This document shows, piece after piece, positions 1-12,320 of a DNA stretch of 64,000 nt. The notes beneath the pieces are model-generated. The model did no database searches. It saw only the letters and a program-made list of their open reading frames with translations, and was not told the origin of the DNA. Within the stretch, counting starts at the first letter, position 1, and each line of letters begins with the position of its first letter. The stretch covers positions 8,343,001 to 8,407,000 of the forward strand of contig NC_132978.1 in assembly GCF_047496725.1 (NCBI RefSeq), in the 5' to 3' direction. Source of the stretch: Anoplolepis gracilipes. Lineage: Eukaryota; Arthropoda; Insecta; Hymenoptera; Formicidae. The translations under genes and the position numbers were made by a program.

Positions 1-2614
1 TAGCGTGCGACGACAAAACGTTTCTTGAACATTCATTTATTGCCCAACAATTATACTTACTTTTTCTTTCATTTCACTGTCTCTATAAAAAAAAAAAAAA
101 CCTGCTAATATCTTTCCGAATTATTAATTAAAATATCAAATAACTTAATTAGAAATTAATATGAGTTAACATAATTTAATTAAAAAATCAATATAAATTA
201 ATATAAAAGTATACTTGAAAATTTTCCCAAAGACAAGAAATATAGAGATTATGAAATATATATATGATTTATAATTTTGGACTGAAGTATTATGCCTTGC
301 CTTAAAGTTTTCACGTTTTGAACATATTACTAATCAAGAGGGAAAGAAAAAGGAAAGAGAGGAATGCTTATAGTTGTCGCGAATAATATTATATACAATA
401 ATTAATGCAAACATGCGTAAGCGCTTTAGCTTACAATTAGTAGCATTTCTAACAGACATTGACACTATCATTTACTCGTTGCCACTGACGTTCTCACACT
501 CGTGTATAGCCGGTATATCCAGTCCCGCATAATTTTAACCGCAAGATATACGGAGTTTACCCGGAGGTTAAAGTACCCGCAGTATATGGTAAAATTACCT
601 AGACAAAATTATTTCGCCGATTCGCCAATAGTGTAGAAAAAAAAAGAAGTGTACTAATGCTAAATAGTCGGTTTGTTTAACTTGCGCAAATCTGATGCGC
701 ACAAATGGTTCAATTTTGTATCGTTAGTCTGTGACAGTTTTGAATTTCTCGTAATTTAAAAATCGCAACGATATACAATAATAATTAATGGCGGATTTGT
801 ATTCGGTATTTATTTATGTGAATTTTTTGGGGCACATATTGCTCAAGCAAAATTCGCGAACATTATTTATTTATCAGATAATTCTACATTATTGTCAATT
901 AATTTATATTAGATAAATTTAAATTGACATTTCCCCGATGAGAGTTTTAATAATAACTTAGCATGAACTTAAGAACAAAAGAATAAGTTTTATTAATGTG
1001 ATATCGACTAACATGTCCCTAGTGTCAGTCGCAAAAAATCTATATTAAATTATCGTTGTCCCATCGATCTTACTCCCTCTCCCCCTTCTTCTCTCCCCTT
1101 TCCTCTCTTCTTGTCTATAAGTAGGCATCATGTTGTTGCTATTCCTGGCGCGTCTGTTACTATTAATTACAGGCTTCTATAGAAATCAAGCTCCGGAAAC
1201 AAGTATATTTTCCCGTTCTCTTCGGCTTTAATATTCCTTTAAAAGGGCACGACATAATCGAGTCATCGATTCACGGAAGAACTTTTCGTCATCGTTGTCA
1301 ATATCGTCGAAAATTAAATTTCCTGCATAATACGGAGACGCACAATGTTTCAAGGAAATGAAAGAAGAGGATTCCCTCGCGGAAAGAGAGCATCTCGTAC
1401 AAAACGACGGAGTGTAGCCCGCGTGTCACGTTTGCACGTATAGCTCGTAATTCCGCTCGCGGAAGACGTACCGCCTCCTCTGTGACGTAAGACCGGTTAC
1501 ACGGATGGGCACGAAAAAGATGAGCGATCGTGTAACGGAGCGTACGATGAGTCTGCGGACGCGCATTTTTCCGTGGTGAGCTGCCGGTCTCCGGTAGCCT
1601 CAGAAACGAAATGAGAGCACGTACGTGTCGATAATAATTATTTCTTGTTACTTGACCGCGAACGGAAGGGTGATTTACGTACATTACGCTGTATCGACGT
1701 AAAAGTGTATTTTCCTTAGAACCCATTACTTAATCATACATAATATCCGTTATTTTGGTCTTAATTGAAATTGGATGAAGTAATAAAGGTCTTAGATTAG
1801 AGCTGAATTAGCTTGTATGATCAGAAGTACAAATTTTAAATTAATCGACCGAAAACTATCAATCAATTTTGTAAATTTAATAATTAATTATTTCAGTTTT
1901 TTTTTAAACAAGAAAGCATAAGAATTAATAGTAGTATTAATGAAATTGATATCGTGTTCTAAATGTCAATCAGATGGTCTTCGGCACGAAAGTGCTCGTT
2001 TCCGCGATTACATGTCGACAGTCCAGTGCGTTTTAAAATGAGAGTTGTCGCGTTACGCAGTGTAACCATAAAGATTGCAGCTTACACGAACCATTAATTA
2101 TCGGGGAGATTGATGGAACATGTCGACTAATCAAAGACAACGACGGTGATGGTCGACCATATACGGAATCCGCAGTAACTCCCTGTTCTGATGTAAATAC
2201 TAGAAGCTAATGAAATACCAGTCGTTAAAATTAAAAGGCATTTATTTATTTCAATTCAAGATACGTCAAAATTCCTCGATAATACCCGCATCCTTCGCAC
2301 ATGTACTCTTTGCATGAATAATGAAATAAAGTCGACCGTTTGCGCGGTACAGAGATTTATTTAATTAGGTACACTTAAGTACCTCGTAAAAACCTGCTTT
2401 CCTCGACAACCGGTCCGCGACGAATTTAATTTCCATTCTATGCAGCATATTTAATATACAACTGTAATCAATTCTGTCTCTTATTGTAAAGTGCTTGTGG
2501 AAAAAAAGGGTTTTTGTAATTTTAAAGAAATTATTCTTGAATTTTCGCGACTGCATAAAATGCATGACTCACGCCTATCGTGATCGCTGTTAAGTAAAAT
2601 AAACACAATCTTAT

Positions 2615-2626
2615 GCACACACACAC

Positions 2627-2702
<76 letters not shown>
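2615..2702. repeat. (CA)n microsatellite
   Basis: A dinucleotide CA tract of nearly 90 bp with two small interruptions. Long Cys/Val frames on the opposite strand are artefacts of the repeat. Confidence 0.97.
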
Positions 2703-2704
<2 letters not shown>

Positions 2705-5700
2705 CACGCGTAAATACGAGAGACGAGTAACTTCAGCGCGGTGCTCAATGAGCAATGAAAGTTCAATCACAGTTAATTACAGGTGATCTCGAGAGCGAGA
2801 TGTTTCTTCCTGCGCTAGCAGATCATCCATTGGTAAATGACGGCAATGACGGATTCGCGTTACGACCTCGTGGATCTTTAATTACCGTACGCAATATTAG
2901 TTATCGCGAGACATGAATCATTGCTATCAATGAAATAGAACGGGCCGCGCGCTTAGTGGTTGTTGAAAAATCGTAAGAATGTTAATAACTTCTTGCTATT
3001 ACTTAACTGTGCGCCTTATAAAGGCAGAATTAGTTCCTAATCGAAAGTGTTTGTTAATCATACGCGTGATTCTCAACGTCAAGACTTGAACACTAGATTA
3101 ATTAGCTATGATAGGTACGACTTTGCGTAATATTAGAATGCTATTCTCAAGTATCAAAAAGAACTGAACGATTTAATCGCATATCTCTATTTTAAATCAA
3201 ATAAAAAATGGAACAATTATGTGTAACTTGTTTAAAAAGTACATGATGATATCTCTGTTAATTGATTATAAGAAAAAGTTTACATTAAAGAGTTTAAATT
3301 AAAAATTATTTCTACAAAATTGAATTATAAATATATTCATAAAGAATTTGATTTAATTTAATAGGTTTTCAGCAATCTGTGCATAGAGAACTAAGTTTTA
3401 CCTTAAATTAGAGAATGTAAAGTACCTATCAGTAAAAAATGATAAATTTTATCCATTTTCTCACTTCATAAATTATTATAATATATTATAAATAATTATA
3501 ATTATAATGTATTATAATATTAATTTGCAAGGTATATACTGGTTTTGTTATCTATATATTTGCAAAATATATTTCTATTAAATTCATTTTTATATTTCAA
3601 AAATAAATTATAGTTGTATAGTTTTATAATTAAAAGTAAACATAAAAAACGCGGGGAAAAAATCTGTTCAATTCTTTCAACTCTTTTTCTTCTTTTCTTC
3701 ATCTCTATTACTCTACTATCCTCAATAAAAAGCTAATTATTTTTCGCAAATGTATCGAATATTCTAAAATAGATTTCTCCTTTTTAAAAGCATGTTAACA
3801 AAACGCGGTATCACCGCAACGTTTATATTGTAAAAGAACGTAATAATGGAGAAAAAAGTAGATTTAATTAGAGAATATTATACATCTATGTATATTTATA
3901 ATAGCACGTTATACGTCACAGAAAATTCAACGCTTATTTTCTATGGTGTATGTTTACGTGCAACGACAGTCGTTCTGTTGAAATTCACGCGGCAAGACTT
4001 GAGAACGGCGAGAGCTATTTTATATATCGTCGTATTATCTTTTGAGACGAAATCGCGAAAAGTATCAAGAAACACAACTATAATTATAATTATTATAATT
4101 AACAATTATCAGCGCGTGCGATTAATTAATAACAATAAACGATAAATAAGACTACTATTTATCGCGGCGACGATTATTACCAAAATATATATTTCATATA
4201 ATATATTTATTTAAAGTACAAATAAAAAGAAATAGGATTGTAAATTGTCAAATATATTTCACATCGCGAGATATAAATTTTTCGCCTATTTAAGTATAAT
4301 ATGCCAGTCATTTTCGAATTAAAAGGACAAAATAATAGATAATTCGAACCAAATAATTGTAACAGAAAATGCATGATATCTCACAATTAATAAATAATAA
4401 AATAAGAATCTCACAAAATTTTTATATTCGCATACTTTACATAATTTATTCAGTCAAAATCTATTTTACGCGAGTAGTTAAAGTAACGATATATATTTTC
4501 AAATATTACTGAAATATTAATATATCTGTATAATTTAATTCATTTAATTCATAAATATTCTTTACATTGCAATACAAAATAATAATAATGTTTCAATTAA
4601 ATAAACGTAACATAATATAATAATCCTAAAATGAAAACATATATATGTACTATTTATTAATAATACAAATATAAATTAATAACAGATAATGCATATTTTT
4701 TAATCTGTTATCTTTGTCATCTCATAAAACGTGTTTCTTGCACATTTATTTATAGATGTAGAATTTTGCAAACCACGTCATTATTTTCTCCAGAGAATTG
4801 TTTTGATTTATGCGAATAATAAATATTGATGCATTCATTTCGTTATCGCGCAAGTAATGAAATCTTAATTGAAGCAAAAAACGCAGCGGCAAAGTAATGC
4901 GGGTTCTCCGTGAGAAAGGACAGCAAAGAATCTTAACGGACGCGAATTATATCCAAAGAAGGACGTTGTTAGTAACAATTAAAGTGCGTACGCACGGATG
5001 TGGTTTATAATCGAATATCGTCGGACTTTATAGATCCTGAGAGTATATAGTCTTCGCGAGAACTCGTAGAAAATACGCTTCGGGCTCTGTTGACTTGTTC
5101 ACGCAATTACTTCACTAATAATCGCGCGATAATTGCTCCTAAGAATCTCGTATTGGCTTAATCTGGCAGTACTGGTGTGCACTTACGAGATATACCTACG
5201 ATAATTAATTTGCGTTTCGCCATATAAACCAGAACTGTTGTCGCTATTTTTCAATTCCTTGTATTCTATATTCTTAGCTCGATATTAAAGTTAATATATT
5301 ACCTTTTAAACAAATGTCATATTTTTTTGCGCAAATGCTTATAATTGAGTGACAATAGGAAAATAAATATCAAAATTAATTAAAATCAATCAAAAAGCGC
5401 AACAATAATATATCTCGAAAACTATTAATTCTTTTATCAATTTTTGCTATTTTAATATACAATATATTTATATATAAATGTAAAAATAACTTATTTTTTT
5501 TATACTATATAAAAGAAAAAAGATATGTATATGAAATTACATGTAAAAATTATAATATCGTGTATATTGTAGAAATGGTACTGTTGTCGAAAGAACTCTC
5601 CAGTGACATATGAATGTCTGGTTAAATTGTTAGGAGAACCGGAAGAGAATGAAACGGAAAATATCTTTAGACAAATTTTTCTTTTATGAAAAAATAAAAG

Positions 5701-7467
5701 AAACTAATGGCTATACGTGAGTATCTATGAAATAATTCCTAGTATGAATTAATATTGCATTTGTTTGTTCAATGTATCTCTTGATATAAAATTTAATAGG
5801 CACAACTTCTTTGTCTTTTCCATAAATATAAAGTAAAAAAAACAAAATAAAATATATAAAATAAAAAATTTGAAATTAAAAAAAGCACAGACGTGAGTCA
5901 TAAATACAAAGATATTGTTTTTCATTGAATTTCACATTAATCACACAAAAACCAAAATAGGAGAGTATAGGTAGTCGTAATATCCGCAAATATAAACTAT
6001 TACGTTCTTATTTGTACGTGGCTATGCCTACGCGTTTTATACGAATAATACAGCAAAAACTTGCATACGATACAGCCAGTAATATTTTCGCACTTGTCAC
6101 GTCGAAAGATCGTAAAAGCTGAAATTATTTGCGCCTGGCGCGGGCAACCGCAGAACAATGCAACCGCAATGTATTGCTCTTCAGCCAGCCAGAGTTATTT
6201 TGTTACAAGTCACTACACTCTCCTGCAGACGGAATTTGAATCCGATTATTTGCAAGGGTGAATTTACCGGGCCAATGCAATAAACGTAAAAAAAAAAGTT
6301 TTATCGGTTTAACTTTACGAGAACACAATTTTTTATAATTCAGACTTTACAGACGCAAAACTTAAATTTTTTTTTATTAAGATGTTACGAGAAAAAACTT
6401 TTTGTATAAAAAACAATTATTTACAAATATTTGCAAATATTTAGAGAGACTTTTTGGAAACAATCGGTGATTGAAAAATTCCGCTCTAGTTTTGACACCA
6501 TATGAAAAAATCGATATTGATGTATAACAATGCTTATACAATACACAATGTATTTACTATACACGTTATAACATGTCATCAATTTCAATTTCTTGTCATT
6601 TAAAGTAATTTTCGATAAACTATTATGAGTAAAACCATTATCTCTCTTCCTCCCCCTTTCTTTCTCTCTTTCTCTTATATTTTTTTTATATTAAATTTTT
6701 TTATTTTTATCTTATTTTCTTAATTCTATTAAAAATATTATTGAATTAATACAAATATATTCATTAATAATTATGTAAAATACATTTTTACGAAAAATAT
6801 TTGCAATAATTTTTTATGTGCGAGATTTATTTTTAAATAGCAAATAAGAAATACAAAAAGATTCCACTTGATTTATTATAACGTGTTAATTTTAACATTT
6901 TTTAAACATCACACATAAAACAGTGTCATCAATTCAATTTATTATACTAATTGTTTCTGTATAATCTAATAATTATTAAATCATGGTTAATTAATTTAAC
7001 AAAAATTTACTTATTTAAACCACTCTCACATGCACTGTTTAAAAATTGATTATTTTGATATAATAATTACTTGAAACGACTTTATACGTTCATACATTTT
7101 GACTTTGGAATTAAATATATAGTTTTGCTTATTTTTTTTCAAAAAAATTAACATTTTAATTTTAATAAATTACATTATTATTAAAATAAATATATGTACA
7201 TTAATTATCCAGGTAATAAAAATAGTCATTTTAACGTTAAAAGTAGTCTTTTTGATGTCAAATAGACATTAAAAACACTAATTCTTTACAACGTCAACAT
7301 AACTACTTTTGCTATCTGAGTAATATCTTTTAAATAAAATTAAAGAACTAAAACTATAATAATTACTCGATATTTCTTTCTATTGCAAAATAAATTCAAT
7401 TATTTTAATAATAATAGATTTTATTGATATATCTATCTATTCTGTGACAATCTGTTCTGTTTATTAT

Positions 7468-7470
<3 letters not shown>

Positions 7471-7526
<56 letters not shown>
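7471..7526. repeat. (TA)n microsatellite
   Basis: Uninterrupted TA dinucleotide tract in non-coding AT-rich DNA. Confidence 0.97.
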
Positions 7527-7529
<3 letters not shown>

Positions 7530-7745
7530 ACTCGTTAGATAATTATACAATAATTATATTATATTATATTAACGAGAATTAGAAATGTGTAAACAACAAA
7601 AAAATTTTTTAATCGCAGTAAAGTAACTTTGCTGTTAGATTTCAACTTACTTATTTTTGTTTACATCGCGAATCAAGAATCAATCAATAGATTCAATCGA
7701 AGAAAATCAAACTATAATCAGGTATGTATATTTTAGAAACTACAA

Positions 7746-8209
7746 ATGAATATCAAGGATATAAATATCGAGAATATCGAGGATATCCTGAATATCAATA
7801 AGGATATTCCGACTGAGATTATCGACATTTCTAATATGTGCCCTTTTTGTTTCGAAACGACAGAGAAAGTTGTGTCGTAAGTTATTCGTATAATTATTGA
7901 TAAATTATATACTATGATTAAACATATTTTAATAAAATCGATAGAGAGACGTGATTATTCTATTCTTTTTGCATATTATCTGGTTCACCTATTTTCAGAT
8001 ATGGCAAAAAGAAATCTCTTATTTCAATGCAATGCAATTCTTGCAAACTGTTTCTTCGAATAGTGGTATCTTCGAATGAAATGGAAATTATTATGCAGCT
8101 CAAAAAAACTATAAGGAAACTTTTTGATTGTGCGCCAATTCTACTATATACCAATACCATCGTACCAATACCGATGAAGGAACAACTTATAAAAAACACA
8201 ATGCTATAA
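7746..8209 (+). CDS. Hypothetical 113-aa protein with two CxxC pairs
   Basis: I do not recognise this gene. Two open segments join across a consensus intron: 7746-7876 (ATG start, donor GTAAGT) and 7999-8209 (acceptor TTTTCAG, TAA stop), giving 113 codons plus stop in a continuous phase. The protein starts with an Ile/Asn-rich stretch. It then has a CPFC motif near residues 32-35 and a CNSC motif near residues 56-59, the spacing expected of a small zinc ribbon; metal binding is inference from the cysteines only. The matching splice phase across an AT-rich region is the main support. A further splice-bounded frame at 8501-8773 may belong to the same transcription unit if exon 2 is spliced earlier, for example at the GTATCT near 8062. 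RpS11 follows about 400 bp downstream on the same strand. Confidence 0.5.
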
Positions 8210-8500
8210 AAAAATTTCATTTCGCAAAAGATTTTTGTTTTTGTACTCTTTATTTTCTAGACAATTGTAATCAGTTTTATTATTTATACTGAAATGTATA
8301 ATGGATTGTGTTTTTTTCAAATCATATGAATATACAGATATAATGTATTTTTATATATCTGCATTTCATAATGTGTATATGTTGACAATATATAATATAG
8401 ATATAGATATATGTATAATGTAAATATAAATATATATGTAATATGCGTGGTGTGTCATCAGACCTTTCAATTTATAATTTATATGACTAATTAATTGCAG

Positions 8501-8773
8501 CGTTTTAAGCAAGCAATCTTTATATGTACTCACTTTGAGAAAATAAAGAAGTTATATATGATTCCCCAGTGGTGTGCAGGTCCCATTTTTGTCCCCTTTC
8601 AGCGTGAGATATATGCGAGGGCGGTTGATTTCGTGCAGAAATTGATTCTCGATCGCAAACGATATCGGGACACAACATTGCGTACTACATATGTTTATAC
8701 GATGATTTATTACGACGGACACTCTTGGGATAACTTTTCGCGCAAAATTCGCTTTGAAACTATTGTTTATTAA
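8501..8773 (+). CDS. Possible terminal coding exon, unknown protein
   Basis: A 90-codon open frame begins directly after an acceptor (TTAATTGCAG) and ends with TAA. An AATAAA signal follows at 8785-8790, the layout of a last exon. Its base composition is richer in G+C than its flanks, as in coding exons of this window. The product has two Cys, many aromatic and basic residues, and no domain I recognise. It reads in phase 0 from the acceptor, and two GT sites in the preceding exon (near 8062 and 8161) would supply a phase-0 donor, but neither is strong. It could be the 3' exon of the locus at 7746 or an alternative ending of it. Confidence 0.4.
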   Translation, partial: RFKQAIFICTHFEKIKKLYMIPQWCAGPIFVPFQREIYARAVDFVQKLILDRKRYRDTTLRTTYVYTMIYYDGHSWDNFSRKIRFETIVY

Positions 8774-8784
8774 CGATCCCGAAA

Positions 8785-8790
8785 AATAAA
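8785..8790 (+). terminator. Poly(A) signal AATAAA
   Basis: The canonical hexamer lies 12 bp after the stop codon of the 8501-8773 exon. Confidence 0.5.
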
Positions 8791-9213
8791 TGATATTTAA
8801 ATATTACTTCTCACCTCTGCCGCGACGCGATTAACCGCGAAAAGCGACATTGTAATTTTCAAAAAGTATCGAAAGGGGAGGCAACCGTAGTATCGGACCT
8901 GAAAATAAGTACATAAATCAAATAGTGCTGTTATTTAACATAACATAAAAGTCAAATTCGAAAAGTTATAAAATAAATTCACTGGAAGTGATTCCAAACA
9001 AATAAATTATTATAAATAGTGTGATCGGTATAATTAATTATAAAACGACGGTTTACCTGCACGTCTATCGTGGACTATCGCACGTTGTGCTCTCTCGAAA
9101 AATATGTATGTATTTCGTATGTTGGTTGCACTGCGAGCGTGGTGTCGCTAAAGTCGAGATCCGCGTCATTTCCGATTTACATCGGTCTTTCAGTCTTTCA
9201 CTCTCTGAGCAAG

Positions 9214-10540
9214 ATGGCTGATCAGGTATGTGTGCGATACTGTAAGAGTTAATAAATGAAATGTATCACGTGTTACGGCGTTATTTTGCGAAAGCATGCT
9301 ATATTCTCGCGACAGTTAACGTTTAGCATAAGCATATGCAAGGAACAAGCTCGTAGATCAAAGTGTAATCGAGAGGTTACAGTCGTAAGCTTAGCACGTG
9401 GTTATGTCGTACACGCGTGTCCCGATATTGAAATTCCGATGTCATGAAAGGAATGCGTAATATGTATGGCTTCGTTTGCAGAGCGAGCGTGCGTTTCAAA
9501 AACAGCCCACGATCTTTCTTAATCGTAAGAAAGGTCTGGGCCCAAAGCGTAGGAAGCCCATGAGATACAGTCGCAATGTCGGCCTCGGTTTCAAGACGCC
9601 TCGCGAAGTGAGTATAAATCTGTATTTTAATTCACAGTGGTATACCTCAGTAATTTACTTGTAATGTTTCCATTTCTATTTGTATCATTGTAATAATCTT
9701 AAAAAAAATGAGTTTTGCGAAGTAAGATTGTTTTTATCATAGTGTATATATATTGCAAACTATTTTATAATTAATTATTTAATAAATCTAATTTATAACA
9801 TTAATGTTATTATTATTATTGCAAATATAACTAAAATATCTAACATGATGATAAATTACGACGGTCTTCTGAAAATTAATTGAAGATTATTCTATATTCT
9901 CACACATACTGAGTAATTATATATTTAGTTGTTTTAATAGTTAAAGATATACAAAATATTTCATGTATTCTGTTGGTTTAATCTTTACAGGCCCTTGAAG
10001 GAACTTATATCGATAAGAAATGCCCATTTACAGGCAATGTGTCGATTAGAGGGCGTATCCTCACTGGTGTTGTACAAAAGATGAAGATGCAACGTACTAT
10101 TGTTATACGCAGGGATTATTTACATTACATTAGGAAGTACAACCGTTTTGAGAAACGTCATCGTAATATGAGTGTCCATCTTAGTCCTTGCTTCAGGTAT
10201 AATGAAATAATTTGCTTTTTTCTTTTTTTTTCTTTTTTCAAAAATGTTAAACTTTTGCTGATTTTTATTTTATATGATGATAATTTATATCACGATGGTC
10301 TACTGACAAATAATACAATTTGAAGAATTATCTGGATCTGACAAAATAATAATAAAAACAAAGATAAAACAATTAATCACAATTAATATTTACAAACTTA
10401 ATAAATTAAATTTCAGGGATGTAGAAATTGGTGATGTGGTCACCATTGGTGAATGCAGACCTTTGAGTAAGACAGTAAGATTTAATGTATTGAAAGTTTC
10501 CAAAGGAACAGGATCAAAGAAAAGTTTCAAGAAATTTTAA
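9214..10540 (+). CDS. RpS11: 40S ribosomal protein S11 (uS17)
   Basis: Structural protein of the small ribosomal subunit that contacts 18S rRNA. Coding exons are 9214-9225, 9482-9607, 9991-10196 and 10417-10540, totalling 468 nt and 155 residues, close to the usual length of about 158. All introns are GT-AG and phases match. The protein starts MADQ and contains the family's PTIFLNRKKGLG stretch, the CPFTGNVSIRGRILTG segment and the VIRRDYLHYIRKYNRFEKRH block, all diagnostic of eukaryotic uS17. The first exon carries only four codons, typical of ribosomal protein genes. A pyrimidine-rich TOP-like run (CTTTCAGTCTTTC) lies just upstream near 9187-9199, suggesting growth-regulated translation. 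The gene continues into a spliced 3' UTR (intron 10563-10786), and three of its introns each hold a C/D snoRNA. Confidence 0.98.
9840..9917 (+). ncRNA. C/D-box snoRNA, U35 type, copy 1 (RpS11 intron 2)
   Basis: Box C ATGATGA is at 9845-9851, box D' CTGA at 9869-9872, a C'-like TGAAGA at 9881-9886 and box D CTGA at 9909-9912. The guide before D' (ACGACGGTCT) is complementary to the conserved 28S sequence AGACCGTCGT. The base five positions upstream of D' pairs with the first C of ACC, which fits the vertebrate U35 target. Box D ends 78 nt before the acceptor, the favoured distance for intronic C/D snoRNA processing. The boundaries of the mature RNA are approximate. Confidence 0.88.
10268..10346 (+). 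ncRNA. C/D-box snoRNA, U35 type, copy 2 (RpS11 intron 3)
   Basis: Box C ATGATGA is at 10274-10280, D' CTGA at 10303-10306, C'-like TTGAAGA at 10320-10326 and D CTGA at 10338-10341. The guide TCACGATGGTCT can pair with 28S AGACCGTCGTGA over 12 bp with one G-U pair, and resembles my recollection of the vertebrate U35 guide. Box D lies 75 nt before the intron 3 acceptor. Confidence 0.87.
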
Positions 10541-10562
10541 ATATCTCTCTTTCTCAATCAAG

Positions 10563-10786
10563 GTTTGTGATAATTCTATCTTTTTAGTTCATAATATTAC
10601 TTATGTAATATTTTGTTGATATAATTAAATTAAAAAAGATTTACATGATGATAACAACGACGGTCTTCTGAATATATGTTGAAGAATATATTCTCACACA
10701 CTGAATATTTTTGCGTTTACTTTTTCAAAGTAGAATTTATAATGTATAAAACGTCTTTTGTATTATTGTTACTTTAATTATTACAG
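10563..10786 (+). other. RpS11: Intron in the RpS11 3' UTR
   Basis: Downstream of the stop at 10540 a donor (AAG/GTTTGT at 10563) and a pyrimidine-rich acceptor (TTATTACAG ending 10786) bound an intron that holds the third snoRNA. The final non-coding exon then runs to the poly(A) signal at 10908. An intron after the stop codon can expose transcripts to nonsense-mediated decay in some systems; whether this happens here is unknown. Confidence 0.75.
10640..10710 (+). ncRNA. C/D-box snoRNA, U35 type, copy 3 (RpS11 3' UTR intron)
   Basis: Box C ATGATGA is at 10645-10651, D' CTGA at 10668-10671, C'-like TTGAAGA at 10679-10685 and D CTGA at 10701-10704. The guide ACGACGGTCT is identical to copy 1. 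The segment before D (ATATTCTCACACA) is also shared with copy 1, so copies 1 and 3 are the closest pair. Box D ends 82 nt before the acceptor at 10786. Confidence 0.87.
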
Positions 10787-10907
10787 ATTGCCAAGTGTAA
10801 GGATGTGAAGGAAAAAATTGTAAAACATTACAACCAAATGCAGTTACAAGAATTGTACACGTTTGTGTATTGTAATTCATATTCAAAATCTGCTAAAATG
10901 AGAGAAA

Positions 10908-10913
10908 AATAAA
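10908..10913 (+). terminator. RpS11: RpS11 poly(A) signal
   Basis: AATAAA follows the spliced 3' UTR of RpS11. Confidence 0.75.
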
Positions 10914-10929
10914 ATTTCTATAAAAATGT

Positions 10930-12320
10930 TGATTGTGATGCAATTTATTATTTTTTAATATTTTTAATATTATTAAGCATATACTTTTTCATAATCTAGT
11001 GTATGGTTTTTTTTAAATACATCTTTATATATATCATAAAAAAAGAGTAAATTTTTTTCAATTGATGGATGTTACATTTATTTATATATTTTTTAGAAAG
11101 GAAAGAGTTGATATATTTATGGAGATTTTATCAATTAATATTATAATTAATCATAAATTCCAGTTATAGAAATTTCAACAATTAAAAAATTTTATTAATA
11201 TGCTTGAATTTATAAAAGGATGTTACAAATGTAGTATAAATATAGTTGATAAAGAAAATTATGAATAATGTGAAATAACGACATAACAATTTTTTAAAAC
11301 ATTTTAACAATCTGGAACACTCGAGAAGCATTTAATATACAAAAAATGATACTTTTATACAGTATTTAGCAAATATTATTGTCGTATTATTTAGTAATAC
11401 AAATTAGTTTTAAAGAAAGACAATATACAATTTGTTAAAATTAAAATCGTACTAGAAATGAGATTACAACTTAATAGAAAAATTGATATCTCATACATAT
11501 ATATAGTAATACATACTTAATATTATATTGCTATTTTTCAAATTCATAATATGCTATCAAATAAATATTTTTGATCGTATTAAAAATATGAAAAATCTAA
11601 CATTTTAGATTAACAGACAATTCGAAGAATTACAAAAACATCAGCAAGTACCTTATATTATAAAAAATATATAGACTTATAAATTATATTTTCTATATTA
11701 TTCTCTATCAATATGTAGGATTTAATCAATTTTATTAAATTAATTATTATGTCAAAAGTTTATCACAATTATGCTTGATAATATAACAAGCTAAAAATTT
11801 TTCTTAGATAAAAAATAATAATTTAGTTATTTCGTTAAATTATATTAGAATCTGTTATCTAAATCTGTTAATAATAGTTGTATCTCTGATATAGAATTAT
11901 ATCTAATATACATGAATGGTTCAAGTAAAAATGAGACTTGTATACAAAATTTTTACAGGAAAAATCTCATTTATATTTGAGCCATTTCTATAATATTTTC
12001 AATAAAAAATCTCACTCGGTATAAAAACTACTACTCTGAGACTAAACTATTTTTGTTATACAAGAGAATAAGAAAAAGTATACTTTTAAATATAAAAGTA
12101 TATACAATTATATGTACAATTCCAGTTATACAAATAAAATCTTAATGAAGAGATGTCTCTAAATTTATCATGATTATATTAAATTATTATATCTGTAGTA
12201 ATTAAATCATCAAGTGTTTAGTTCCAAAATATACAGAAATTATATCTACATAAAAAAAAATATATATATATTCCCTTTCTAGTTTATACCTATATCTATA
12301 TATATTTTTTACGCAAAATA
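10930..12320. other. Convergent intergenic region
   Basis: AT-rich sequence between the 3' ends of RpS11 (+) and the LysM gene (-). No gene is seen. It probably includes the 3' UTR of the LysM gene. Confidence 0.6.

Larger units (their letters stand above)
1..7745. other. Gene-poor AT-rich stretch, no supported gene
   Basis: I see no coding region with splice support here. The open frames are short, AT-driven or run through microsatellites. About 1260-1720 is clearly richer in G+C and CpG than its surroundings and could be a promoter or first-exon region of a gene lying outside the window, but no splice-bounded frame was found. Simple repeats lie at 2615-2702 and 7471-7526. Confidence 0.5.

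Noticed and set aside
1298..1726. 142-codon open frame on the minus strand in a G+C-richer patch
   Set aside because: No recognisable domain, no splice context and no supporting composition beyond CpG richness; kept only as a possible promoter region.
2481..2770. Cys/Val-rich open frames
   Set aside because: They are translations of the (CA)n microsatellite.
3846..4145. 99-codon frame on the plus strand
   Set aside because: Ends in poly-Ile/Asn from AT-rich repeats, with no splice sites or family pattern.
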